Shown here in pieces: positions 1-8,134 of a DNA stretch of 35,875 bases (positions are counted from its first letter, which is position 1; each line of letters opens with the position of its first letter). A program made the position numbers and the translations under genes. Source of the DNA: Flavobacteriaceae bacterium (lineage in GTDB: Bacteria > Bacteroidota > Bacteroidia > Flavobacteriales > Flavobacteriaceae). Location of the stretch: assembly GCA_002400885.1 (NCBI GenBank), contig NVRM01000016.1, positions 1 through 35,875 on the forward strand, written 5' to 3'. The notes under the pieces are model-generated. The model ran no database searches and was not told the origin of the DNA. It was given only the letters and a program-made list of their open reading frames with translations.

Positions 1-666
1 ATATCGTATTAATCTATTTTGAACAATTACATCCCCTCGATAAAACACTGAAATAAAACTATGAATCAAAGGGAAATGATTTTTTGTACCTATTTGTATA
101 GCTCTCCTAAAGAAGAGCTATAAGTTTACAGCATTCAAAACTACAGAAAACTACCTAATACAACAATGAACCAATGATATCACCCCCTTCAAACACTAAC
201 CCAAACACCTAATTAACAACATGCTACACGTACACCCTGTTAAAAAAAAACGCTATACCTTATAAAAACTTACAACACACCAATCTCTAATTAACATGAA
301 TTCAGTTCTCGGCACAAAAAAACCTTGTAGTAACCTAATTTACAAGAACTAAGAAGCTAAATAACCCCTCTATTTCTATTTTTCATAGAACACCAATCTC
401 CCTAAAATAAGTTAGCACTATAACCCAAAGGCTCTAGTGCTAACTTATTTTTTTTTACAAACACGGGACCTATCAATAAAAAGAAACGACCATCCTATTA
501 ACGGATGACATAAATACAGGATTTCATTGCCTTTATAACTCCATCATTGAAATGTAATCTATAAAAACCAACCTTTAAGGATTAAACACATTTCCTTCTA
601 TTATTTTAAACAAAAAAAAATAAGTGAATCCTATTATTTATACCACAATCCTAGGGGATAACTTTT
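1..666. other. Left-edge intergenic region
   Basis: No convincing gene is visible on either strand in these bases. The stretch holds a strong intrinsic terminator at 405-450 (listed separately) and a short perfect inverted repeat, 9-base arms at 97-105 and 114-122 with an 8-base loop and no T tract, of unknown role. The remainder is A/T-rich with stops in all frames. The terminator's better T tract is on the plus strand, so a plus-strand gene probably ends beyond the left edge. Confidence 0.6.
405..450 (+). terminator. Intrinsic terminator
   Basis: A perfect 16-base-pair stem (405-420 paired with 435-450; arm AAATAAGTTAGCACTA) closes a 14-base loop and runs into nine T on the plus strand. 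On the minus strand only about four T follow, so it mainly fits a plus-strand transcript entering from the left edge. It could also stop read-through from the SLC13 gene, whose stop codon is about 217 bases away. Confidence 0.85.
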
Positions 667-2568
667 TTACAATGGCCAAAAATATAAGATCAAGGGTGTT
701 CCAATAATCACAATAAGAATTTCTAAAGGAAGTCCCATTTTCCAATAATCTGAAAATTTATAGGCGCCTGGACCTAATACCAAGGCATTACATTGATGTC
801 CTATCGGGGTTAAAAAAGCACAGGAAGCGCCTACTGCCACACTCATTAAAAAAGGATCTATACTCAAACCCAAAGACACTGCAATCTCCACAGCAATTGG
901 TGCCATAATTAAGGCGGTAGCAGCATTATTAATAACATCCGAAAGTGTCATGGTAAAAACCATAATGATTCCTAGAATAAACCAAACCGGAAAATCTTGC
1001 GTTAAAGTCAGCATTATATCGGCAATTAAGCCTGTAGTCCCTGTTGATTGCAGCGCATTACTCACTGGAATCATCGCTCCTAATAAGACAATAATAGGCC
1101 AATCTATTTGCTTGTATAATTCACTAATAGGCAAAATACCAGTAAAAATATACATTAGGATAGCTCCTGAGAAAGAAACTGTTACGGGAAGTACTCCAAA
1201 CATACTTAAAACAATCGCTGCCCCGAAAATTAATAAAGCCGTACTTACTTTAGAAAAAACGCCCACCTTCACATTCCGCTCTGCTAAAGGAATAAGTTCT
1301 AAAGAACTTATTGTATCCTCTAAATTATCGATATTCCCTTGTAACAACAAGACATCTCCTACATGAAAAACAATTTTCCCTAAACGTTTCCGTATTGGCT
1401 GACCTCTACGAGCCAGTGCCATTAAGATCACCGAATTTGATGTTCTTTTACGTAAAAACGCTCTGTTTTGACCTTCTAATAAAGACTGTTGCGTTACCAA
1501 AACTTCTCTAAAAAAAGTACTCTGTTTATCTTTTAGCTGGTTGATGCGTTCCCGCATTATTTTTGTAAGTCGTAAACCGTACTCATTCATCATCAATCGA
1601 AGCTCTACGGGATCTGCCTTCACAAGAAATCGATCCCCTTTCTTAATTACATGTTCATTGTTTGGTAAATGAATGGTTTCATCTTCTAATATATGCCCAA
1701 AAATAGTTAACCTATCCTTTGTAAAATCCTCTATTTCTCTAACAGGAACACCTATAAAAGTACAAGCTAAGGGAATCCTCACTTCCGTAATATATTCATC
1801 AATAGAAAACAGTGTACTCTTCCCTGGTTTCTTTAAAGAGGTTTTAGGAATTAAACGCCAACCAATTAAAGCAATAAACAACACACCTACCAATGCAATA
1901 ACCCCACCAACCGGACTAAAATCCAACATTGAAAAGGGCGCTGGATCCAATTGAGAAATATCAATATTTTGAGTTTTGAAATAATTTGCAGCTACAGAAT
2001 TCACATCTGCTAGCGCACGTGCTTTTAACGCTATTAATTGTGTCTCTCTAAACGTAGCTATGATAATATTAGGAGGCGTCCCAATCATAGTAATCATCCC
2101 TCCTAAAATACTTGCAAATGCTAAAGGCATTAAAAGTATACTAGGCGACCGCTTCCTCTTTACAGAACTCTTAAGTGCTACCGGAAGCATTAACGCCAAG
2201 GCTCCCACATTGTTCATAATTGCCGAAAGAATCATCACAACCCCGCTCAAACTACTAATATGAGTAATCTTATGTTTAGAAAAAGGAGCTATTTGATGGG
2301 CAATTAAATCCACTACACCCGAGTTACGAAGTGCTCTACTTATAATAAGGACTAAAGCTACCGTTATAACGGCAGGATGTGCAAAACCTATAAATAAATT
2401 ACTGCCTTCTACAATTAAATCAGACCGCTCTCCGCCAAGTAATTTATCCGCAATAAACAAGGTTCCTAAAGCAATCATAGAAACAATATCATACCGCCAT
2501 TTACCCCATATAAAAAGGACAAAGGTTAAAGCGATAATTAGTAATATGGCAATTTGATCTGTGGTCAT
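667..2568 (-). CDS. SLC13/DASS-family permease with TrkA-C domains
   Basis: A predicted inner-membrane anion or dicarboxylate transporter of the SLC13 (divalent anion:Na+ symporter) type. Hydrophobic segments fill the first 220 and last 200 residues. The central soluble part (roughly residues 250-440) carries two TrkA-C/RCK-C-like modules, with the recurring pattern of a hydrophobic strand followed by GDRFLV or GDVLLL. The conserved SLC13 asparagine and glycine signatures appear as IMNNVGALALMLP and IGTPPNIII in the N half, and VINNAATALIMAPIA and TPIGHQCNALV in the C half. Substrate cannot be told; SLC13 proteins with TrkA-C domains include sulfate and dicarboxylate carriers. I chose the ATG at 2568 (633 aa, MTTDQIAILL); the frame stays open to a TTG at 2613, which would add 15 charged residues. 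A TAnnTTTG box at 2653-2660 permits either start. Confidence 0.85.
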   Translation of the reverse strand: MTTDQIAILLIIALTFVLFIWGKWRYDIVSMIALGTLFIADKLLGGERSDLIVEGSNLFIGFAHPAVITVALVLIISRALRNSGVVDLIAHQIAPFSKHKITHISSLSGVVMILSAIMNNVGALALMLPVALKSSVKRKRSPSILLMPLAFASILGGMITMIGTPPNIIIATFRETQLIALKARALADVNSVAANYFKTQNIDISQLDPAPFSMLDFSPVGGVIALVGVLFIALIGWRLIPKTSLKKPGKSTLFSIDEYITEVRIPLACTFIGVPVREIEDFTKDRLTIFGHILEDETIHLPNNEHVIKKGDRFLVKADPVELRLMMNEYGLRLTKIMRERINQLKDKQSTFFREVLVTQQSLLEGQNRAFLRKRTSNSVILMALARRGQPIRKRLGKIVFHVGDVLLLQGNIDNLEDTISSLELIPLAERNVKVGVFSKVSTALLIFGAAIVLSMFGVLPVTVSFSGAILMYIFTGILPISELYKQIDWPIIVLLGAMIPVSNALQSTGTTGLIADIMLTLTQDFPVWFILGIIMVFTMTLSDVINNAATALIMAPIAVEIAVSLGLSIDPFLMSVAVGASCAFLTPIGHQCNALVLGPGAYKFSDYWKMGLPLEILIVIIGTPLILYFWPL

Positions 2569-2652
2569 TGTATGTTTTTCTATAGGCAGTTCTTTCGATC
2601 TCTTTTTTATCAATTCAACGTTAAGGCTAATTGTTTAAAACGAAATCTTTTT

Positions 2653-2660
2653 CAAAGGTA
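2653..2660 (-). promoter_or_regulatory. Possible -7 box for the SLC13 gene
   Basis: Read on the minus strand this is TACCTTTG, a full match to the Bacteroidota -7 consensus TAnnTTTG, 85 bases before the chosen ATG. No TTG lies at the usual 17-23-base spacing (the nearest is 14 bases away), so support is partial. Confidence 0.3.
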
Positions 2661-2809
2661 TTTTTATTTTCTAACAAGCACTTACACCCCTTACAAAAAC
2701 AAGAAGGAATATTAGATTTACGAAATAGCTTGCCTTTTCTGTTGAAGGTACTCTTTTAAATCCAAATGTAATAAACCTCTAAATCCACTTCCTTGTTTCA
2801 AAATACTTA

Positions 2810-3520
2810 CTAGGCTAATAATACACCAAGAACTACAACTATTATAACTATCTGAATTACAAATAAAATCATTCCTGTAAGCGTTAACAAAAAAGATTCA
2901 ACCCTGTTATTTTCCTGTTTGAAAATTGCATAAAGCAACCAGAAAATTATCAAATAAACAAAAGGATCAAAAAACAACGGAAGACTAAACACAAAAAAAC
3001 TAACTATTATATTACTAAATAAAGCTACTAAAGTTGCTCCCCCTACAACAAAAGCACTAATTGCAAGATTCTCTATAAAATTAAATTTTTTAAAGGTGAG
3101 TTTTATAGATAAGGCCAAGGGGATTATCATTAAAATCCAAAAATATTTTAAATACGTGCCTATGAATTCCCCTATCCTTACACCTAAAGTAAAAGGATCA
3201 CTCTTCGTATAATTATCAAAACCCTTAGGTACAACCATAAATTGATCCGTTACAATCAAATAAATCGTTACACAGACAATCAAAAAGGAAATAGGATTTT
3301 GAATTCCTTTTCTTTTTCCACTAATATAATCATCTGTCAGTTTTTTAGGTGCTAAAACAAGTGCTTTCAAATTGAATAAAAACCCTTTATCCATATTTGT
3401 AATCGTTAAAAAACCATCTTGTAATATCGATAAAAAGGTAAGCTTTTTTATTCCATTTTTTTCTCCACAATTTAAGCAAAACTTATCCTTATGCTCATAA
3501 TTACACGCTATACAAATCAT
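2810..3520 (-). CDS. DUF3667 family zinc-ribbon membrane protein
   Basis: A 236-residue protein of the DUF3667 type, common in Flavobacteriaceae and of unknown function. The N terminus is a small zinc-ribbon-like knuckle with cysteines at 3, 6, 15 and 18 (MICIACNYEHKDKFCLNC). An amphipathic stretch follows, ending in the family-typical segment LAPKKLTDDYISGKRKG around residues 56-72. Four to five hydrophobic segments fill residues 75-236. It is expected in the inner membrane with the metal-binding knuckle in the cytoplasm. It stands alone, about 200 bases past the SLC13 start and 346 bases below the YeiH stop, so it is probably monocistronic. The ATG at 3520 is the only reasonable start because it precedes the first cysteine pair. 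Confidence 0.8.
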   Translation of the reverse strand: MICIACNYEHKDKFCLNCGEKNGIKKLTFLSILQDGFLTITNMDKGFLFNLKALVLAPKKLTDDYISGKRKGIQNPISFLIVCVTIYLIVTDQFMVVPKGFDNYTKSDPFTLGVRIGEFIGTYLKYFWILMIIPLALSIKLTFKKFNFIENLAISAFVVGGATLVALFSNIIVSFFVFSLPLFFDPFVYLIIFWLLYAIFKQENNRVESFLLTLTGMILFVIQIVIIVVVLGVLLA

Positions 3521-3866
3521 TTAGTCTATTTTAGATTACAGTCAACATTCATATTGTGTTAATATTCAGTTTGAAATATGACTTACCTAAAAGGTATTTC
3601 ACTAAACATAGTTATTACACAATACCTTCGGCTACTTAAGAAAAGAGGAATAAATAATAAGGGGAGATGTTTACAGTAATACTAAACCCTACTGTAGATA
3701 ATTAAAAATAAATGTAAGATATTTTAAATGATTAGGCTTGAATTCCTTGATCATTTTACAATAGTCACTAGGAATTAAATGCTCCTAACACCCAAATTAA
3801 AGCAAACAAAACACATAAACCAATTCAAACTTTGCACTATACCCCCAACATAACTACAAGTTGATC
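3521..3866. other. Intergenic region, nothing recognised
   Basis: This A/T-rich stretch lies between the DUF3667 start and the stop of the YeiH-type gene. I see no open frame of note, no hairpin with a T tract and no clear TAnnTTTG box. It must hold the DUF3667 promoter and the end of the YeiH transcript, but neither is obvious. Confidence 0.5.
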
Positions 3867-4793
3867 CTAGCCTAAAAACAAAATATACACTAAAGAAAAC
3901 ACCGCAATAAACACCCATAATACGACCGCCAAAATCAGCGGTCTATATCCTGTACTTTTGATATCTTTTACAGAAATGCTCGTCCCTACTAAAAATAAAG
4001 TAAGCACTAAAATTCTTTTAGAAAGCAGCACTAGCAGCATTGTTGTTCCTTCTGAAACCAACTCAAAATCCGTACTAATAACTGCGACTATAAACAACAG
4101 TATAAAATAAGGAATCCTAATTTTTTTTACAGAAGTTTTAAATACAAATACCGAAAAAACAGAAAGTGGAATAATCCATAAAGTTCTAGATAACTTTACC
4201 GTAGTTGCAATTTTCAAGGCTTCTTCTCCATAACTTAAGGCAGCTCCCACTACAGAACTTGTATCGTGAATGGCAATGGCACACCAGAGTCCAAAATCAT
4301 GCTGACTTAATCCAAAATAATGACCTAATACAGGAAATAACAATAAGGCAATTGAGTTTAATAAAAACACGATTCCCAAGGCAATACTTATGGTTTTAGA
4401 GGATGCTTGAATCACAGGAGAAACAGCAGCGATAGCACTTCCTCCACAAATAGTAGTTCCGGAGGTGATTAAGTGACCTAATTTTTTATCAATTTTCAAA
4501 AACTTACTGAGCAGTAAGCCTACACTTATAGTCGCTACCACAGAAAAGAAAGTCAATTTAAAACTTGCACTTGTCGCTGCGATCGTTTCTGTCAAATTCA
4601 TTCCAAAGCCCAATCCTATAACCGCTATTTTTAAGAAATACTGAATTCCAATATGAAGGTGTTTTTTGTAAGGCATCGTAAAGCATAAGGAAAACACCAC
4701 TCCAATCATTAAAGCCATTGCTCCACTTAACAATCCAAAACAAGCTGCTAGTAGCCCTCCAAAAAATAGTGATTTTTCTAAAAATATTCTCAT
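3867..4793 (-). CDS. YeiH/UPF0324 family putative sulfate exporter
   Basis: A 308-residue polytopic membrane protein of the UPF0324 (YeiH) family, commonly annotated as a putative sulfate exporter; the substrate is not firmly established. About nine to ten hydrophobic segments are visible. Family signatures include GLGFGMNL (residues 57-64), a glycine-rich TSGTTICGGSAIAAVSPV near 109-126, and IAIHDTSSVVGAALSYG near 173-189. Length is near the family norm. A LysR-type regulator lies 74 bases upstream on the same strand. In E. coli the LysR gene yeiE is also next to yeiH but divergent, so the pairing is conserved and the orientation differs. A TACTTTTG box (complement of 4813-4820) lies 20 bases before the ATG and could drive the gene separately, although the nearest TTG is badly spaced. 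Confidence 0.85.
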   Translation of the reverse strand: MRIFLEKSLFFGGLLAACFGLLSGAMALMIGVVFSLCFTMPYKKHLHIGIQYFLKIAVIGLGFGMNLTETIAATSASFKLTFFSVVATISVGLLLSKFLKIDKKLGHLITSGTTICGGSAIAAVSPVIQASSKTISIALGIVFLLNSIALLLFPVLGHYFGLSQHDFGLWCAIAIHDTSSVVGAALSYGEEALKIATTVKLSRTLWIIPLSVFSVFVFKTSVKKIRIPYFILLFIVAVISTDFELVSEGTTMLLVLLSKRILVLTLFLVGTSISVKDIKSTGYRPLILAVVLWVFIAVFSLVYILFLG

Positions 4794-4867
4794 TTATCGC
4801 TTTTTAACAAAGCAAAAGTAGTCATATTAAATAACCAAACCGGAAACCAAAAAGTAATTTGAGATAA

Positions 4868-5752
4868 CTATAAGTTATAGTTGTTTTTTGAAAATTTCTC
4901 AAATTGATCCATTAAAACAGACTGATAACCTGTCCGAGACACAAAGTAAAACCACCGTTCTATCATAAAACCTTTAACATCAATAATCTTCAATTTCTTT
5001 GCTAATAAATCTTCACTAACAGCATGAATAGAAATAAAAGCATAATTATCTGAGTAATACAGGTAATGCTTGATGGCTTCGGCACTACTTAGTGTCACTA
5101 CGGTTTTAAGAGAAGAAACTTGGTGAGATTTTAAAACAGCCTGAATGATATCACGGGTTCCAGATCCAAATTCACGCATTACGAAAGGTAGTTCCTGTAA
5201 GTTTTTTTTATCGACCACATCATTTTTAAAACGGTTGTTATTGGCATTGGTGACCAATACAATTTCGTCTTTTACAAATTTATTAAATTGTAATTGAGGG
5301 TGACTGTCTTTACCTTCTGTAATTCCAAAATCTAAGGTTTGATTTAAAATCAATGTTTCGATCGTTTCCGAATTACCACTTTTAATATCAAAACTAGTCT
5401 TAGGAAACTGTATTCTATAGTTTGCAATCACTTTAGGAATTACATAACTCGCTACGGTAGTACTGACTCCAAATTTAATAGCTGTAGGCTGGTTATTTTT
5501 AGCACTTAGAAAATAATTATCTATTTCTGCATGTACACTTAAAATTCGGTTTACATAGGCCAAAAACACTTTTCCGTTGTCTGTCAGTTCTATGGAGTTA
5601 CGTTTGCGTATAAAAAAAGTACTTTTATAGGCTTCTTCTAAATTCCGAATCGCTTTAGAAACAGCAGGCTGAGAAATAAACAATCGCTCTGCGGCTTTGG
5701 TAAAGCTAGCATAGTAAGCGACGGTTTTAAAAATATGTAATTTCGTTTTCAT
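4868..5752 (-). CDS. LysR family transcriptional regulator
   Basis: A 294-residue LysR-type regulator. The winged helix-turn-helix covers residues 3-62, with the classic order ASFTKAAERLFISQPAVSKAIRNLE and then the wing RKRNSIELTDNGK. A periplasmic-binding-protein-like effector domain (about 88-290) includes FGVSTTVASYVIPKVI and the region FVMREFGSGTRDII, a CysB/CbbR/YeiE-like effector-site motif. It lies directly upstream of the YeiH-type exporter in the same direction, which suggests that it controls the exporter, by analogy with YeiE and YeiH. I cannot tell the effector; a sulfur compound is an inference from the neighbour. A well-spaced promoter (5782-5814) precedes it with a leader of about 23 bases. 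Confidence 0.88.
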   Translation of the reverse strand: MKTKLHIFKTVAYYASFTKAAERLFISQPAVSKAIRNLEEAYKSTFFIRKRNSIELTDNGKVFLAYVNRILSVHAEIDNYFLSAKNNQPTAIKFGVSTTVASYVIPKVIANYRIQFPKTSFDIKSGNSETIETLILNQTLDFGITEGKDSHPQLQFNKFVKDEIVLVTNANNNRFKNDVVDKKNLQELPFVMREFGSGTRDIIQAVLKSHQVSSLKTVVTLSSAEAIKHYLYYSDNYAFISIHAVSEDLLAKKLKIIDVKGFMIERWFYFVSRTGYQSVLMDQFEKFSKNNYNL

Positions 5753-5781
5753 AGGGACGGAGATCTATTGCTATTCAATTA

Positions 5782-5814
5782 CAAATGTACACTTTTGAAA
5801 AATGAGTCTCTCAA
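5782..5814 (-). promoter_or_regulatory. Promoter of the LysR gene
   Basis: On the minus strand TACATTTG (complement of 5782-5789) matches TAnnTTTG. It is preceded by TTG (complement of 5812-5814) at a 22-base spacing, within the 17-23 range usual for Bacteroidota. The predicted start of transcription is near 5775, about 23 bases before the ATG. Confidence 0.5.
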
Positions 5815-5917
5815 TCGATTTACAATATAATAAACGCAGACTCAATCAGAAGAGAATTTTAATTAAGTAATACGGTAAACTCCACTATTCCGTACGCGAC
5901 AACACAAAACAGGAAAA

Positions 5918-5944
5918 GAGGTAGCCAAACTAAATTGGCGCCTC
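5918..5944 (-). terminator. Weak terminator-like hairpin after the LipL32-like gene
   Basis: An interrupted stem (CCTC, then GCCAA, pairing across a six-base loop with mismatches) on the minus strand is followed by CTTTTCC. It lies 33 bases past the stop of the LipL32-like gene. The T tract is short and the stem broken, so this is only a candidate. Confidence 0.35.
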
Positions 5945-5976
5945 CATTCCCTCTTAACATCACCCTAAAGATTTAT

Positions 5977-6660
5977 TTAAAATCCCTTTTTCAATTCTTC
6001 TATTGTTTTTGCTAAAACAACCCCTGGTAATTTAACTGGAGCAGCTACTTGCGCTAAAAAAGTCCCTTTAACTTCACCTCTTTTGTACGTTGTAAACCCT
6101 ATTCTGTACAAACCTACAGTTAATGCTCTTAAGGGATTACTTACTTCACTTTTATATCTAAGTAACGAGTTGTATTTTCTCCCACTTGGTTGTTTTGGCA
6201 TTTCGCTGCTATCATCATTAGAAGCAAGAGTTGTCCATGTCGCATTTTTAGCTCCTTCTACACTTACATCTCCTTTTTTAATAATAGTAGATCTTTCCAA
6301 GGTAATATATGTATCAAAATAATCCTTTGACGATGCATTATCAATGTAAGACTGTGATTTTGTAGCGTTTTTAGTTTTTGTTTTCCCTACTGGAGACATC
6401 ATTCTAATCCCTAATTCTGGAGCTACTGCTGGCACCCACAGGTACAAGTAATAAAACTTTTTTCCATCTTTTATTTCGTCTTGATTTCCTGGTGCAGCAT
6501 ACCCTAAATAAGTAGTATTATCTGTATAAGGCACTCTTATTGTTCTTGGTCCTATTTTCTTTTCTATTGAGCTACCAAATTTTTTCAGTTTTTGAGCCTT
6601 TGTAGATACCGTAAAAATTAAAGTAAATACACTTAAAAGTAAAATGATTTTTGTTTTCAT
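5977..6660 (-). CDS. LipL32-like secreted protein
   Basis: A 227-residue exported protein resembling LipL32, the major outer-membrane lipoprotein of Leptospira. Residues 1-22 form a signal peptide ending TKA-Q with no lipobox cysteine, so it is probably secreted rather than lipidated. Segments that align by eye with Leptospira LipL32 as I remember it are LGYAAPG (52-58), YYLYLWVPAVAPELGIRMM (70-88), YFDTYITLERS (114-124), KYNSL (162-166) and GLYRIGFTTYKRGEVKG (183-199). The Asp-Thr pair that binds calcium in LipL32 has an equivalent at D116-T117, and a calcium-ligand tyrosine may correspond to Y163. The long poly-Asp loop is reduced to a short acidic stretch (148-153). It is the last gene of a run with the SIMPL protein (49-base gap) and a small membrane protein. 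Homologues outside spirochaetes are known, for example in Pseudoalteromonas. The function here is unknown. Confidence 0.8.
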   Translation of the reverse strand: MKTKIILLLSVFTLIFTVSTKAQKLKKFGSSIEKKIGPRTIRVPYTDNTTYLGYAAPGNQDEIKDGKKFYYLYLWVPAVAPELGIRMMSPVGKTKTKNATKSQSYIDNASSKDYFDTYITLERSTIIKKGDVSVEGAKNATWTTLASNDDSSEMPKQPSGRKYNSLLRYKSEVSNPLRALTVGLYRIGFTTYKRGEVKGTFLAQVAAPVKLPGVVLAKTIEELKKGF

Positions 6661-6709
6661 AATTATTATTTTTATTTATTAATTTATTTTAGATACTTAT
6701 ACTCCTCCT

Positions 6710-7318
6710 TTAAAGAAGTTCAAAAGACACCGTTACGGCATATAATTGAGGCTTCCCAGGATCATACGAATTCACCGTTTGATCACTCAACTGGCTATTG
6801 ACAATCTGAATGATTTTTCCAATTTTTCTATGTTGCATTTTTGCGATTCCTGATGCTAAAATCTGTGCATTACCAATAGCTTCATTTGATAAATGAACGA
6901 TTTCTTCCAGTGATAATTTCTTTGCTTCAACAGTTACACTCGGAACATTTAACCCATTCATAGAAACTTTTACAAGTGCTCTAATTTTTGTTATGGATGT
7001 CGTTTTATAATTATACACTACTGTCTTTTTCTTCACAGAAATATTATATAATTCATAAGAGATATTCGGTTTAAATTTCTTAAAATCAATTCCTATTTTT
7101 TTAAGTTTCTTTTCGAATTTTAAAGAGACATCTCCCAATGTTTTTGCTTCTAAATTTTGATAACTGTCTACTTTTATCTCGGTTAATATAATAATCGCAT
7201 TATACTCCTTTACTTCCACCTTATGTATTGCTTCTCCCTGAACTGTAATTACATTTGGAGAAACTTGTGCCAATAGTGGAGTCATAAGAAAGATTAATAG
7301 ATATTTTAATTTTTTCAT
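6710..7318 (-). CDS. SIMPL (DUF541) domain protein
   Basis: A 202-residue exported protein with a SIMPL/DUF541 domain. Residues 1-17 are a signal peptide ending LLAQ. The body shows the family pattern: an early ITVQGEA strand (24-30), an EIKVDSYQNLEAKT helix entry near 47-60, and a C-terminal strand YAVTVSFELL. SIMPL proteins are periplasmic or surface-associated and poorly characterised. The named examples are mouse SIMPL and Brucella BP26/Omp28, which forms oligomeric rings. It sits between the small membrane protein (47-base gap) and the LipL32-like gene (49-base gap), all on the minus strand, so co-transcription is likely. I infer an envelope role but nothing more specific. Confidence 0.8.
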   Translation of the reverse strand: MKKLKYLLIFLMTPLLAQVSPNVITVQGEAIHKVEVKEYNAIIILTEIKVDSYQNLEAKTLGDVSLKFEKKLKKIGIDFKKFKPNISYELYNISVKKKTVVYNYKTTSITKIRALVKVSMNGLNVPSVTVEAKKLSLEEIVHLSNEAIGNAQILASGIAKMQHRKIGKIIQIVNSQLSDQTVNSYDPGKPQLYAVTVSFELL

Positions 7319-7365
7319 GCTAATAATTTTTAATAAAGGTTAGATATTACTTTCTTCGTTTTATA

Positions 7366-7785
7366 CTAAATAAACAATATAGAAGCTACAATCATCCATG
7401 TACCAACAACCAGTCCTAGCAATCCTAATTTCCCTTGTTTAGGAGCTAACTTCTCACGTAAAATCGTTGCTTTTTCTTTTGCTTTTTCATTTTTTGATAA
7501 GAAAAATTTATTAATAAGTCCAAATCCTAACATAAATCCTAACACTGCTTGTACAATACTTCCTGCCAATAATGTTGTCCACCAAACGGGTAAAGTAGTA
7601 ATCCATCCTAAATTCAATAAAGATGTAATGATACCCCACACACCACTAAAACAAAAGAAAATTCCAATCCAACCTTGGTATGGTTCTACTTTAGCTAAAA
7701 GCTCTTTTGCATTTGGTTTTTTTGCAAGTAATAAAGAAGGTACTGCGATGATACTTAATAAGATTAAAGAAATTCCGTAAAACAT
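7366..7785 (-). CDS. Small membrane protein with an internal duplication
   Basis: A 139-residue inner-membrane protein with four hydrophobic segments; I do not recognise the family. The two halves repeat each other. [19 protein letters not shown] followed by GVWGIITS corresponds to [19 protein letters not shown] followed by GTWMIVAS. This suggests a tandem duplication of a unit in which a short amphipathic helix with a PxQG turn leads into a membrane segment. I start at the ATG at 7785 ([10 protein letters not shown]); the frame is open to a TTG at 7827, which would put polar residues before the first membrane helix. A TACTTTTG box (complement of 7855-7862) lies about 70 bases upstream, without a well-placed TTG. 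It heads a presumed operon with the SIMPL and LipL32-like genes. Confidence 0.65.
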   Translation of the reverse strand: MFYGISLILLSIIAVPSLLLAKKPNAKELLAKVEPYQGWIGIFFCFSGVWGIITSLLNLGWITTLPVWWTTLLAGSIVQAVLGFMLGFGLINKFFLSKNEKAKEKATILREKLAPKQGKLGLLGLVVGTWMIVASILFI

Positions 7786-8077
7786 AATTTTGTTTTTTAT
7801 ATGATTAATTGTAATGCTTGTGTTCAACTATTAAACACTTATTTATTTACATTACAAAAGTATTGGAATCAAGTAAGGTGTTACACCCTATAAATAGTGA
7901 AAAGCCCCCCCCTGAAAACAGGGTAGTCTTACTTTACAACAGTCACTCTTTATGTTCATTCTCCTTTTTCAATTGATACCGCCTACTACTCAAAGGGTTT
8001 TGAAGTCCCTACCTCTTAGACTTTACAATCATACAACTCAATTAAGACAGCGGTTTCACCTAATAATAAAGCAAAAA

Positions 8078-8115
8078 AAAAACGGGTAGGAACACCATCG
8101 TTCCTACCCGTTTTT
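8078..8115 (-). terminator. Terminator of the two-component operon
   Basis: A perfect 16-base-pair stem (8078-8093 with 8100-8115, core CGGGTAGGAAC) has a six-base loop and about ten T on the minus strand. It lies 20 bases past the response-regulator stop. A T tract also follows on the plus strand, so it may work both ways. Confidence 0.9.
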
Positions 8116-8134
8116 TTTAACATTAATGGTCTAT

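Noticed and set aside
2569-2613. TTG start extending the SLC13 protein by 15 residues
   Set aside because: The extension is charged and unlike the usual start of the family; the ATG at 2568 precedes the first membrane helix. It is not excluded.
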